From: Nosema muscidifuracis | Lineage: Eukaryota > Microsporidia > Nosematidae | Reading direction: 5' to 3' | Length of the DNA: 64,000 nt | NCBI GenBank assembly: GCA_028335825.1 | Contig: JAIOKI010000004.1 | Span: 558,001 to 622,000, forward strand | In this document: positions 51,989 through 61,724 of the stretch, piece by piece | Position numbering within the stretch: position 1 is the first letter of the stretch | Layout: the number at the start of each line of letters is the position of its first letter | Program-made: the position numbers and the translations under genes | The notes under the pieces: generated by a model | Seen by the model: the letters and a program-made list of their open reading frames with translations, nothing else | The model's database searches: none | Told to the model about the DNA's origin: nothing

Positions 51989-52570
51989 TTAATTTTCTGA
52001 TTTTTTAGTAGTAGACTTTCTTCCTTTCATTCTAATTCTCTTTTCTCCACCTCTTCTCTTCTTATTTGCTCTTGGTAGAGTATCAGATCCCTTCTGTCCA
52101 GGAGCCTTACCCCAGAATTTAGCACTCTTTCTCTTCATTCTATCACCCTGAATAAGACAAATATTGTTAAGATCTGGACAAATTTTAAATAACTGATCTA
52201 AAGTATAAAATGATCCATTACCTCTCTCAAGCTTCTCTTTTACAGAATTTGACCATTGTAAAGCAACAATTCTCATTGGTGGAAGAGTAACCATTCTCTC
52301 GTCATCTAAGACTTTTCCTACAACAACAGCTACTTTATCAGAATCTCCGTCCAAAGCTTTAACAATTTCTGATACACGAACTACTGGACGATCTTTATTT
52401 GACATAGTAAGACGTTTGGCGATTCTTTTGATATCATCTACTGAACATTTTTTAGCTACTTTGATGTAAAAATCAGCAAGAGACTGCAATAATGGGTTTG
52501 GTGATCTGATGACTTTCCTTTTGATTACTGTAGATTTTGGGATTATTTTTTTTGCAAAAGTAACTGCCAT
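51989..52570 (-). CDS. RPL18: large-subunit ribosomal protein eL18
   Basis: 193 residues, the normal length. [17 protein letters not shown], then [24 protein letters not shown] sequence ([19 protein letters not shown]), [26 protein letters not shown] and [11 protein letters not shown] are characteristic of eL18/uL15-fold proteins, and the basic tail ([19 protein letters not shown]) contacts rRNA. Assembly occurs on the large subunit in the nucleolus. The start is supported by GACCCCAAAAATG. No intron is visible at the 5' end, where microsporidian ribosomal-protein introns usually lie. Confidence 0.93.
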   Translation of the reverse strand: MAVTFAKKIIPKSTVIKRKVIRSPNPLLQSLADFYIKVAKKCSVDDIKRIAKRLTMSNKDRPVVRVSEIVKALDGDSDKVAVVVGKVLDDERMVTLPPMRIVALQWSNSVKEKLERGNGSFYTLDQLFKICPDLNNICLIQGDRMKRKSAKFWGKAPGQKGSDTLPRANKKRRGGEKRIRMKGRKSTTKKSEN

Positions 52571-53339
52571 TTTTGGGGTCTAAAAAATTTTATAAAAAAA
52601 AATTATACCCAATAAATTATTGAATTTTTTGAATTTGAAAGAAAATTATAAAGTTTGTCATATATGAAGATATTAAATTTTTATTAAGAATATATAAAAT
52701 ATCATGAAGTTGTTCATATAAAAAATATTATAAAATTTAACATATATGAAGATATTAAATTTTTATTAAGAATATATAAAATATCATGAAGTTGTTCATA
52801 TAAAAAATATTATAAAATTTAACATATATGAAGATATTAAATTTTTATTAAGAATATATAAAATATCATGAAGTTGTTCATATAAAAAATATTATAAAAT
52901 TTAACATATATGAAGATATTAAATTTTTATTAAGAATATATAAAATATCATGAGGTTTACATATAAAAAAAATTTATTAAAAAATAATTTAGGTAACAAA
53001 CATATTCAATATATACATTGGTTGTATGTAAATTAAATATTATGTGATATTTGTATAAACAAATAGATATTTAAAATTGATTTATTATAAATTAATTGAT
53101 TTTTGTTTAAAATTAAAACAATATATATTTTTACTAAATTCCTCATTTAAAAAATTATGTAATGATCTGTAAATATTTTGAACAGTTTTAGATTTTTATG
53201 ATCCAATAAATTAAATTTTTTTAATAAATTATATTTTAAAGAATTCTGTTTTGTACATTTATATCAAATTTTCATTTGACAATCTTTTTTAAAACAATAT
53301 AAATAAACATCATATAAAAACATAAATTAATAAATAACA
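52571..53339. repeat. 82-bp tandem array upstream of RPL18
   Basis: CATATATGAAGATATTAAAT recurs at 52659, 52741, 52823 and 52905, exactly 82 bases apart, with near-identical units ending GAAGTTGTTCATATAAAAAA. The array lies about 75 bases upstream of the RPL18 ATG. The remaining DNA to 53339 is plain AT-rich. Confidence 0.9.
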
Positions 53340-55835
53340 ATGAAAATTTCGATTTTATATCTGACGAGTTTACTTTGTGAGTCAACAAAAAAAATACTTA
53401 GTAGCACTATTATACCTTCACATTACGAACTGGAATTTGTTATTAAACCTGACAGTTTTGAAGGTTTAACCAAAATTAAAATATCAAGTAAAGTTAAAAC
53501 AAAAACAATTAGAATAAATGCTCAAAATTTAGAAGCTGTGGATACTTATTTGTTGGATGAGTATGAGAAGTATAAGGGATCTGTAAGTATTTTACCAGAT
53601 ATATTCGAAATAAATTTTGAAAAATCAATAACACCCTACAAAGATTATGTTTTGGTTATTGCTTATAGAGGAAAATATTCTGATCAAATGGATGGTATTT
53701 ATAAAAGTAACTACAATGGTAAAACATTATATTCCACACATTTCGAAGCAACATCCGCTAGAAAAGCCTTTCCTTGTTTTGACCAGCCTGATATGAAAGC
53801 TACTTTTACAATTAAAATTACAGCACCAGAAGAAAACACTGTACTTTCTAATACATCTTTAAATGAGAAGAAAGGAAATACATTCACATTTAATACAACT
53901 AAATCTATGTCTACATATTTAGTAGCCTTTGTAGTAGGAAAACTTGAGTATATCCAAGTTACTACTAAAGGAAATATACCTATAAGAGTTTACTCAGATA
54001 AATCTGATATCGAAATGGGTCAATTATCTTTAGAAGTCGCTAAATATACTCTAGATTTCTTTGAAAAATATTTTGAAATAGATTATCCTTTTCCAAAATT
54101 AGATTTGATAGCTATACCTGAATTTGCAATGGGGGCTATGGAAAATTGGGGATTAGTTACATTTAGAAAGACTTCTCTTTTGTATAATGAAAAAACTGAT
54201 GCGACTAGTGCAAAATTAATAGTAATAGAGACAGTATGCCATGAATTAGCACATATGTGGTTCGGAAACCTTGTAACAATGAGGTGGTGGAATGATTTAT
54301 GGCTTAATGAAGGATTCGCTACATGGGCTGCTAGTATGGCTGTATATAATCTTCCAACAGATCTTATTGATTTTGATGTATGGCTCAATTTTATAAATGA
54401 AGATCTTGAAGTTGGAATGGAATACGACGCACTGCATATTTCGCACCCAATTGCTGTCAATGTAAATAACCCAGATGAAATTAATCAAATATTTGATCAG
54501 ATTTCATATAATAAAGGAGCTTCATTAATCAGAATGATAGAAGATTTTGTTGGGCATGAAACATTTAGACAAGGAATTAGAGCTTATTTGAAGTATTTCG
54601 CATATGAAAATGCTGAATCTAATGATTTATTTGAATTCCAAAAGAATCCTGAAATTATATCTATACTGGCAAATTCTTGGATAAAAAAAGAAGGATTTCC
54701 ATTAATTACGGTTAAAGAAGTAGATGATAATTTGCAAATTTCTCAAACAAGATTTCTTACTGGTAAGAACACTGATGATGATAAAAAATGGATAGTTCCT
54801 ATTAGAATAAAATTTCAAAATGATGAATCAGATGTTTTGTTATTAACAGAAAAATCAATGACTATTCCCAAATCAAAGGATATTTACAAACTTAATGTAT
54901 CTAATGTCGGACTATTTAGGACACTTTATTCAAAGGAAGTTTTTGAAAAGATTTTTGATTTCTATCAGGATGACAAAGAAAGATTAAATTTAGTTAATGA
55001 TCTTTTTGCGCTTGGATTTGGTGATTATATCGATATGAAGTGGGTTGTAAATCTTTTTAGAAATAGGAAGAATAAATATTCATACGAAATATTGAAATCT
55101 ATTTTATCAAATCTAAGACAACTTTGTCAAATCTATTATGATGATGCTGATAATTTAGCTTATATTAAAGAAGTAATTAACAATATTTTAATGGACTATA
55201 TAGAAGAATTTGATTTGGAGAAAAAAGGAGGTTCTGTTTCTGATAGACTTCTAAATGGAATAGTTCTCTCTAATAGTCTCTTTGTAGGTAACAAAGAAAT
55301 TATTTCCAAGTTAGAGAAATATTATGATTCCTTCAAATCTGGAATTTTAAATATTTGTCCTGATTATACTTTTTCTATGTTAAGTTCTGTAGTTGATGAT
55401 AATCTTCAAGAAGTTATAAATTTAGCTAAGACAGCCAAATTATCAAATATTAAATTAATGGCCATAAGAGCACTTGGTACAGTTAAGAATATTGATAATT
55501 TAAATACGGTACTTAATAAGTATACAGAATTAGATAGACAAGACATAAGTTTCTTCTTTTTAGGACTTTCTAATAATCTCAAGTATAAGAATATGATAAT
55601 CAATCATTTTATAAATAACTATGAGAGTATTAAGACTTTTATTAAAAATGATAGTATATTAAATTCGTCAATGAGTCATTTAATATGTGGAATATCTAAT
55701 CCAGATTTGGTAAGCAGCATTAAGCATTTTTTAGATAATCTGAAGAATGAAGGAAATAATAGAACAATTAAGAAAATATTAGAAACCAATCAAATATATC
55801 AAGATTTTAGAAAGAAATATCCAAATATATATTAA
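53340..55835 (+). CDS. secreted M1-family aminopeptidase (aminopeptidase N/Ape2 type)
   Basis: 831 residues, normal for M1. The N-terminus (MKISILYLTSLLCES) is a likely signal peptide. The substrate-anchoring GAMEN is at about 265-269, and the zinc site HELAHMWFGN starts at His301, with the third ligand Glu324 in WLNEGFATW. The N-terminal domain begins PSHYELEFVIKPDSFEG as in Aap1/Ape2, and a C-terminal ERAP1-like helical domain (about 500-831) follows. It removes N-terminal residues from peptides, probably in the secretory route or at the host interface. No CCC is seen before the ATG. The catalytic residues are complete. Confidence 0.93.
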   Translation: MKISILYLTSLLCESTKKILSSTIIPSHYELEFVIKPDSFEGLTKIKISSKVKTKTIRINAQNLEAVDTYLLDEYEKYKGSVSILPDIFEINFEKSITPYKDYVLVIAYRGKYSDQMDGIYKSNYNGKTLYSTHFEATSARKAFPCFDQPDMKATFTIKITAPEENTVLSNTSLNEKKGNTFTFNTTKSMSTYLVAFVVGKLEYIQVTTKGNIPIRVYSDKSDIEMGQLSLEVAKYTLDFFEKYFEIDYPFPKLDLIAIPEFAMGAMENWGLVTFRKTSLLYNEKTDATSAKLIVIETVCHELAHMWFGNLVTMRWWNDLWLNEGFATWAASMAVYNLPTDLIDFDVWLNFINEDLEVGMEYDALHISHPIAVNVNNPDEINQIFDQISYNKGASLIRMIEDFVGHETFRQGIRAYLKYFAYENAESNDLFEFQKNPEIISILANSWIKKEGFPLITVKEVDDNLQISQTRFLTGKNTDDDKKWIVPIRIKFQNDESDVLLLTEKSMTIPKSKDIYKLNVSNVGLFRTLYSKEVFEKIFDFYQDDKERLNLVNDLFALGFGDYIDMKWVVNLFRNRKNKYSYEILKSILSNLRQLCQIYYDDADNLAYIKEVINNILMDYIEEFDLEKKGGSVSDRLLNGIVLSNSLFVGNKEIISKLEKYYDSFKSGILNICPDYTFSMLSSVVDDNLQEVINLAKTAKLSNIKLMAIRALGTVKNIDNLNTVLNKYTELDRQDISFFFLGLSNNLKYKNMIINHFINNYESIKTFIKNDSILNSSMSHLICGISNPDLVSSIKHFLDNLKNEGNNRTIKKILETNQIYQDFRKKYPNIY

Positions 55836-56363
55836 ATTTTTCAATTTACTTTTACTATCTTTTATATATACAAAGAAAAACGATCATTTTTTTAAAGTAT
55901 CCACTTTTTTGATATTATTAATTTGATTTTTTCTTTATTGCAAAGCCTTTTTGTACGACCAAATATTGAATGTATATTTTTTATTAATAATTCAAATTTA
56001 TTCATGTTTTTCATATTTTTAAACAGTACACCAAAAAATTATATTATCGTCTCTTTGTATTTTTTATTATTTAATTATCGTCTATTTGTATTTTTAATAA
56101 TTATATTATCGTCTCTTTGTATTTTTCATTATTTAATTATCTTCTATATATATTTTTTAATAATTATATTATCTTCTCTTTGTATTTTTAATAATTATAT
56201 TGGCTTCTCTTTGTATTTTTCATTATTTAATTATCTTCTATATATATTTTTCAATAATTATATTATCTTCTGTATATATTTTTTATTATTCAATTATTGT
56301 CTCTTTGTATTTTTAATAATTCCATTCTCATTTGAAATATAATATTTACCCCTCCTGTTAAAT
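55836..56363 (+). repeat. degenerate tandem array in the 3' spacer of the aminopeptidase
   Basis: From about 56040 to 56330, units of TTTTTAATAATTATATTATCGTCTCTTTGTA and TTTTTCATTATTTAATTATCTTCTATATATA alternate about every 30-36 bases, roughly eight units. A 139-codon frame spans this region but starts with TTG, has no CCC and consists of the repeat, so I do not call a gene. Confidence 0.75.
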
Positions 56364-56696
56364 ATGTCTTTACATTTTTTACTTGGATTACCATACAATA
56401 CAAATGATGATATTTTAGAGAAAACATACAAAAAGAAGCTTGTTGAAACACATCCTGATAGAAGTAAGAAGGATACTAAAGATATCTACTATAGAATTAG
56501 AAAAGCATATGAAGATTATAAACAGAATCTTACCAATGAAAACTTCTTTCGGGAATGTTTTATACATGAAGTTGATACAATTATCTGTAGATGTGGTACC
56601 ACATTCGATAAGTCTAATATAGTATACGATAAAATTGAATGTGAAACTTGTTCTTGTTTTTTAGTTGTTACTAAAGATATAAAATTTATTTCATAG
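56364..56696 (+). CDS. DPH4: Dph4/DNAJC24-like J protein with CSL zinc finger
   Basis: 110 residues. A J domain with HPD at about 31-33 (ETHPDRSKK) is followed by a CSL-type zinc finger: ICRCG near 74-78 and CETCSC near 93-98, ending FLVVTKDI. This order is that of Dph4 (Jjj3/DNAJC24), which binds iron and takes part in diphthamide synthesis on eEF2. It is shorter than yeast Jjj3 (172). The start is chosen after TTACCCCTCCTGTTAAATATG. A plain DnaJ is less likely because of the CSL motif; the other diphthamide enzymes are not in this window. Confidence 0.82.
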   Translation: MSLHFLLGLPYNTNDDILEKTYKKKLVETHPDRSKKDTKDIYYRIRKAYEDYKQNLTNENFFRECFIHEVDTIICRCGTTFDKSNIVYDKIECETCSCFLVVTKDIKFIS

Positions 56697-56779
56697 GCAA
56701 AAGCCTGAATTTGAAAAAATCTCTTTTTTTTGTTTATTTTGTTAGAGATTATAAAAGTCTATTTTAATGTAAACATTAC

Positions 56780-57250
56780 ATGATTTTTATATTTTTATTT
56801 TTCAACATAGTATTATTGCATAGAGTACTTGATTATAGACACGGAAATAAAAGAAGAAACAGTGTAGTTACATACAATAAAATTAATATAGCTAATGAAA
56901 ATCTGAAGAAGTTTTTGAGAAATGAACTTAATGAAGTCTTGCCACTTATAAGTGATCAATTAGATGATAAGTTTAGAAATAGAAATGTAGACCTAAATAA
57001 TTATAGAGATATTATTATGATATCTAAGCGTGTAAAACATAAAAGAGGAAAAAGAATGGTCGAATACACTATCAACGAAAAAATAGTACCAAAGTCTGAT
57101 ATAATAGAAGAACCTGTAAAAAAAGATGGAAATAATCTTGCAATAATAATTTGCATTTCTATAATGTTCTTGGCTGGGCTTGGATATATTCTTTTTTTAA
57201 AACTGGTTAAGAGTTACAAATTTGCAGATTTTATGAAACTTAAGCAATAA
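56780..57250 (+). CDS. small membrane protein, unidentified
   Basis: 156 residues. A hydrophobic N-terminus (MIFIFLFFNIVLLHRVL) is followed by a basic stretch (RHGNKRRNSV), a helical polar region, and a C-terminal hydrophobic segment at about 124-144 (LAIIICISIMFLAGLGYILFL) ending in a basic tail. It is predicted to be a signal-anchored or type I single-pass protein. No CCC lies near the ATG. It follows the Dph4-like gene by 83 bases on the same strand. No family recognised. Confidence 0.55.
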   Translation: MIFIFLFFNIVLLHRVLDYRHGNKRRNSVVTYNKINIANENLKKFLRNELNEVLPLISDQLDDKFRNRNVDLNNYRDIIMISKRVKHKRGKRMVEYTINEKIVPKSDIIEEPVKKDGNNLAIIICISIMFLAGLGYILFLKLVKSYKFADFMKLKQ

Positions 57251-57699
57251 AATTTTATGCTTAAAAATTTATTTATAAACAAATATTTTCATGAGAAACT
57301 TCATTTTTAGTCTTGAATAACATAAAAAGATTATCCATAATAATATAAAGGTTTAAAATTCAGCATTTATTTTTTTAAAGGTTTAAAAAAATGAAATCAT
57401 ATTCTGAGAACTGAAAACTTTAGTTAATTATTTAATAAAATTAATTTAACTTAAATTATCTTAACCGTATTAATGCATGAAGAAAGTGAAAATAGAGTTT
57501 TAATAATTAAAGAGGAGTTATATTGAGAAACCTTTTTAATTTATATATAACTCAGTTGAAACCAGATATATTTTTCTTGATAAGTAAAAGAAAGAGGTAT
57601 TGATCGTTGAATTATGAAAAAAAGTCTTGAAAATCTCAGAAAAGTAGAAATCGAGAAAAAACACAAAAATAACGACTTGTAAAATACATAAAATCTTAT
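57251..57699. other. spacer without a supported gene
   Basis: 449 bases between convergent genes. A 17-codon ORF (ATG at 57473, peptide MHEESENRVLIIKEELY) is protein-like in composition but too short to call. Confidence 0.35.
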
Positions 57700-59127
57700 T
57701 TATCCTATATTTAAAGATATTTGACCCAGTCTAAACTTAAAAGCAATAATCCATTTGAGAAATTCTCCTACATTATCTAATTTAAAGAACCTGTATCCAT
57801 CATTCGTTTTAATACCGAAATTTAGACAATTTAACGTGATTTCTGCTCGATAATTATCTTTCTGGAGTGATACTTTGTATCCAAAAGTTGATTCATCGAT
57901 ACTATGTATGACTAAGTTCGTGATATCAACTAAGTCGATCTCAGCAGGAATATTCTCAGAATAACATGTGAAAAAACTCGTTTTCCCTTTTTTCTTACAA
58001 AGATAAAGTCTACTTTGTAAAAGATCTAAAGAATATTTTCTTGTTAAAAATGAATTGGGATCTTCTGGATTTTCTATGTCTCCATTTCTTTCATTAGGTA
58101 TGGTAGTTGATGTAATCTTATTAGATTTACTACTGTAGCATGAAAATAGATTTTCTCTTAAAGTTACCCAATTTTCTGTGTAGTAGCCTTTTGTACTTCT
58201 TTTTGATAATTTTCCTATAATTGTTCGATTTCTTAGATCAGTTAGTTTTAACACGTCATTCATATGTATTACAATATTATCAGTTTCAATTACAAATTTT
58301 CTAAGGGGAATATCCCCACCAGATCTTTTATTCTGTTGTATCGTTCTTTTTTCTGCTTCACTTATCAAGTCATATGTTTTCATTGTTCCATTATTTCGAA
58401 AAGGATCTTCATTGGATGAACTACTAGAGGAAACTTGACTAAGAGCACTTCTAATAGTTTTTTGAGGATTTGATTTATTCATAAATATTGTCGAATTAAT
58501 CACTGTCGTATTTATCTTGTAAGTTGATTTTTTATTGTCGAATACTTTTTTTTCTGGAAATCTTTCATGATAATTTATTTTAGGGGAGGATGTAGAAGAA
58601 TTTCGTGTAAATGAAACACTCTCAACGCTGTAATTTTTAGAATTATAAATTCTTTTTGATTTAGAATCATTTTCTTCTTTAATTGATTCATTTAAATTTA
58701 AATCACTGTAAGATAATTTATCATTGTCTTCACATATTTTGCTCACTTCAATGGAAGAATTAACTAGATTTTCTTTGTGGCACAAATCTATGTCCTCCAA
58801 ATCATCTTCAGAATTTTTAACCAGTTTAATTTTTCTAATTTGTTCATTTTTGATTTCTAAAGAATCAAGACAGACTTTATTTTCTAAAGTTTCTTCAGAG
58901 GATGACAAATATTTATCGTCATCTGTTAAATAAAAATTCATTATAGACGAAAAAGAGGAATCATCGTCATAAAGATGTTCAGAAAAAGGATGACTATCAT
59001 CCAAGTTTGAATCTTTCATGTATAAAATCCAGTCGTCTATAAATTTCATTTCATCATATGTTGATGAGTTGATTATTGTCTCTTCGACATTCAATTTATT
59101 TATATCTAAATTCTCACTTTTGTTCAT
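57700..59127 (-). CDS. acidic Ser/Asn-rich protein with possible C-terminal PH domain
   Basis: 475 residues. The first 270 are low-complexity and acidic, with many Ser/Asp/Glu/Asn (for example SSSSSSNEDPF), probably disordered and phosphorylated. The last 170 look folded: IIGKLSKRSTKGYYTENWVTL, a strand-rich middle, and a C-terminal helix GEFLKWIIAFKFRLG, which is the order of a pleckstrin-homology domain (first strands, then closing helix with Trp at about 463). PH domains bind phosphoinositides or proteins at membranes. The PH call is from pattern only. No CCC is near the ATG at 59127. Confidence 0.5.
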   Translation of the reverse strand: MNKSENLDINKLNVEETIINSSTYDEMKFIDDWILYMKDSNLDDSHPFSEHLYDDDSSFSSIMNFYLTDDDKYLSSSEETLENKVCLDSLEIKNEQIRKIKLVKNSEDDLEDIDLCHKENLVNSSIEVSKICEDNDKLSYSDLNLNESIKEENDSKSKRIYNSKNYSVESVSFTRNSSTSSPKINYHERFPEKKVFDNKKSTYKINTTVINSTIFMNKSNPQKTIRSALSQVSSSSSSNEDPFRNNGTMKTYDLISEAEKRTIQQNKRSGGDIPLRKFVIETDNIVIHMNDVLKLTDLRNRTIIGKLSKRSTKGYYTENWVTLRENLFSCYSSKSNKITSTTIPNERNGDIENPEDPNSFLTRKYSLDLLQSRLYLCKKKGKTSFFTCYSENIPAEIDLVDITNLVIHSIDESTFGYKVSLQKDNYRAEITLNCLNFGIKTNDGYRFFKLDNVGEFLKWIIAFKFRLGQISLNIG

Positions 59128-59368
59128 GCATATTATATTTTTTTTATTTTATATAAAATTTCTCCTTAAATTAAAAAAAGAAATAAAGGGGAAACTTTAA
59201 CGAACCTATTACCCTCTAAAATAAAAACTTAATTATAAAGTGTAAAAAAAATCATTCTAAATTTTAGACATTTTAGAAAAATGTTTTTATTTGATATCTT
59301 AAATACATTTTACCAATTATTAAAAATTTTCTAAATTTGATTTATTAAAATTCGTATTTTACCCTCAA

Positions 59369-59938
59369 ATGGAATATTTGAAAGAGGCAAATATGTTTTC
59401 TGAAATAGATTATTGTAACAAAGTAATATTCTTTGAAAATGAGCTCAAGACAGAAATTAATACAAATGATTTTATAAAAATTAATCTAAAAGATGAATAT
59501 TTAAGAAAAGCTATTTTTGAAAGGTACAAATTGAAAGAATTACCTTCATTATTGTACTACAAAAAGTTGATCAATCCTTGCCAAGAAGAAATCGATAGGA
59601 TAGAAAAAATTAAAGACGAATTAGTACAGAATGAGATCAATCGTATTATTAATAGTGGTAAGATAGTTTTATTTATGAAAGGTGATGTTTATAATCCTTA
59701 TTGTCAATTTTCTAAAAAAGTCATAACAATTTTAAAAAATCATGATGTTGATTTATCATCTATAATTTATTATGATATTTTAATGAATGATTATATGCGA
59801 GAAAGCATTAAAAAGTTTAATGAATGGCCAACATTCCCACAATTATTCATTGATGGGGAGTTTATAGGTGGATGTGATATCCTCAAAACTATGGAAGGAA
59901 CTGACGAATTAAAAAAAATATTGAAGAATCATAACTGA
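59369..59938 (+). CDS. monothiol glutaredoxin (Grx3/4, PICOT type)
   Basis: 189 residues. A degenerate thioredoxin-like N-domain (about 1-85) precedes a glutaredoxin domain: KIVLFMKGDVYNPYCQFSKK with active Cys112, then WPTFPQLFIDGEFIGGCDI (glutathione-binding TFPQ and GGCD). This two-domain order is that of Grx3/Grx4/PICOT, which carry a glutathione-bridged 2Fe-2S cluster and act in cytosolic iron delivery. The active site reads CQFS rather than the usual CGFS; the conserved Lys in MKG is kept. The N-domain lacks the thioredoxin CxxC, as in PICOT. The start is supported by TTACCCTCAAATG. Confidence 0.88.
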   Translation: MEYLKEANMFSEIDYCNKVIFFENELKTEINTNDFIKINLKDEYLRKAIFERYKLKELPSLLYYKKLINPCQEEIDRIEKIKDELVQNEINRIINSGKIVLFMKGDVYNPYCQFSKKVITILKNHDVDLSSIIYYDILMNDYMRESIKKFNEWPTFPQLFIDGEFIGGCDILKTMEGTDELKKILKNHN

Positions 59939-60044
59939 TTATTCAATTTATAATAAATTAAACAAACGTTAAATTATTGTTTTTTTTTCTAACGTAAAGT
60001 ACTTGTGTTAACATAAAAAAAAAGTTTTTTTTAACCCCATAAAA

Positions 60045-60950
60045 ATGGATGAAAAATTAATAACCGATCTTAACAAGAAATTCGTAAAAAAGTGTGAAGA
60101 TTATATCAAGCTTAATAAGCCTTTTACAGAGCTTATAAGATCATATAGGATGTATATAAATGATAATATACACGAAGATGATATTACTTTTGATATAACA
60201 GAGGATTCTCCATCGGAGATGACATCTCATTATATACAAAGTTCTGACGATGACTTATTAGAAAAAAACAAAAACATTTCTTTTAAAAATTATCGTTTGA
60301 GTGAGGATTCTGAATATAATGATCACAGATGTGGAAATTCAGAAATTTATAAGTTTTTAGTCAACTATTATGGTGTAGAATGCCCAGTGGTAAAAAAGAC
60401 ATACAAAAAAAGAAAAGTTATAAAAAAAAGAGAAGAACAAAGCGGATTTGAATGGCCTTTTTTAGAACCTCCTACAAAACCAAGAACTGTATTTGACAAT
60501 GGTCCTACTAGAGAAGAAATAGGTGAGTATAATCGTAGAATATTTGCAGCATATACTGTGTATTTAGACAGTCAAAATAATATTATTCCTTATTATCATA
60601 ATCCTAATTTTTTTGATGATGATTCTGATGAAGAATCGTGTAAGGATTATTCTAATAATTTATATAAATCAGAGGTTGAAACTTTTATGTACAATGGATT
60701 TGACTATATTTTTCAAGACAAATGCGTAGTCCGTATTTCTAAAGATTCCAATGGTGATCAGATTCTGAATGTTAGGGGTAAAAAATATAAGCAAGAACTT
60801 CCAATAGACTCTTTTAAGCTGCATTATATAGAAAACGAACTTAAAATTGATCTTCTTAATCTTGATGATCTTACAATTTCTAGGTATTTATTTAGTGATG
60901 ATAAGCATTCACGTTCCTTCTATGAGTATTTTGATGTTCCTTGTGAATAA
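60045..60950 (+). CDS. conserved-looking acidic protein, unidentified
   Basis: 301 residues, with no signal peptide or membrane segment. It has an acidic Ser/Asp-rich region (about 45-85), a basic patch KKTYKKRKVIKKREE (about 117-131), then a distinctive FEWPFLEPPTKPRTVFDNGP (about 135-154) and a helical REEIGEYNRRIFAAYTVYLD. An acidic patch (DDDSDEESCKDY) precedes a beta-rich C-terminal part. The balanced composition and proline block suggest a folded, probably nuclear protein. I do not recognise a family. The start is well supported by TAACCCCATAAAAATG. Confidence 0.6.
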   Translation: MDEKLITDLNKKFVKKCEDYIKLNKPFTELIRSYRMYINDNIHEDDITFDITEDSPSEMTSHYIQSSDDDLLEKNKNISFKNYRLSEDSEYNDHRCGNSEIYKFLVNYYGVECPVVKKTYKKRKVIKKREEQSGFEWPFLEPPTKPRTVFDNGPTREEIGEYNRRIFAAYTVYLDSQNNIIPYYHNPNFFDDDSDEESCKDYSNNLYKSEVETFMYNGFDYIFQDKCVVRISKDSNGDQILNVRGKKYKQELPIDSFKLHYIENELKIDLLNLDDLTISRYLFSDDKHSRSFYEYFDVPCE

Positions 60951-61436
60951 ATGTGTAATTTATTATTGTTTATATTTAATTCTTTTTATTAATATAATAG
61001 CTGAGATTTTTATTTTCTCAGAATGGGAATGCGCTTTATCAGTAGGGGTTAGAAAATAAATAAATTGTGTTTGTTTATAATAATTGAGAGTAAAGATCTT
61101 AGATATATAATTTTGAATTTTAATTTTCATACATATGGAATAGGACATTTACGAACTGTAACAACCAACATAGAAACGAATTGGTCTAGATAATTGATTT
61201 GAAGCATACGTGTTTCAATAAAGCCTTTATATAGGCAGTCGAAGATAACTCATTCTCTTAAAAACTACAAGTGAATAGCACTGATTAAAAAATCAAAAGC
61301 TAAATCAATTATAAATAAAAAACATACTTAATTTAGTTTTTCTTTTTTATTGAAATAAATATCTTTAAATATCAACTTAGTACTTTTTTGTGATTAATTA
61401 TTTTTTTTATCAAAATGTAATCAAGTTTTTATCATA
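60951..61436. other. spacer with a relatively GC-rich, foldable island
   Basis: Bases about 61140-61290 are clearly less AT-rich than other spacers. Two adjacent stem-loops can form: 61199-61218 (TTGAAGCA-TACG-TGTTTCAA) and 61223-61236 (GCCT-TTATAT-AGGC). It may be a non-coding RNA; no known RNA family recognised. Short frames on both strands (to 61059 and 60963-61148) are not accepted as genes. Confidence 0.35.
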
Positions 61437-61690
61437 TTTTGAAAAAAAGAATAATTAAGAAGTACTAAAATTATTAATAAATAATTAATTATTTATTATA
61501 TTTTGAAAAAAAGAATAATTAAGAAGTACTAAAATTATTAACAAATAATTAATTATTTATTATATTTTGAAAAAAAGAATAATTAAGAAGTACTAAAATT
61601 ATTAACAAATAATTAATTATTTATTATATTTTGAAAAAAAGAATAATTAAGAAGTACTAAAATTATTAACAAAAAATTAATTAATTTTTC
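61437..61690. repeat. 64-bp tandem array, four copies
   Basis: GAAAAAAAGAATAATTAAGA starts at 61441, 61505, 61569 and 61633, exactly 64 bases apart, with only a few differences between units. The array ends about 35 bases before the next gene's ATG, so it forms the upstream region of that gene. Confidence 0.92.
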
Positions 61691-61724
61691 TATATAAGTC
61701 AAAAATCAAACCCTTGCTAATAAA

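Noticed and set aside
55923-56342. 139-codon plus-strand frame
   Set aside because: Starts with TTG and consists of the local tandem repeat; open because the units lack stops in this phase.
60963-61148. 61-codon minus-strand ORF with an ATG
   Set aside because: No CCC and it overlaps a foldable region; composition not convincing. The overlapping plus-strand frame to 61059 begins inside the preceding gene and is a shadow.
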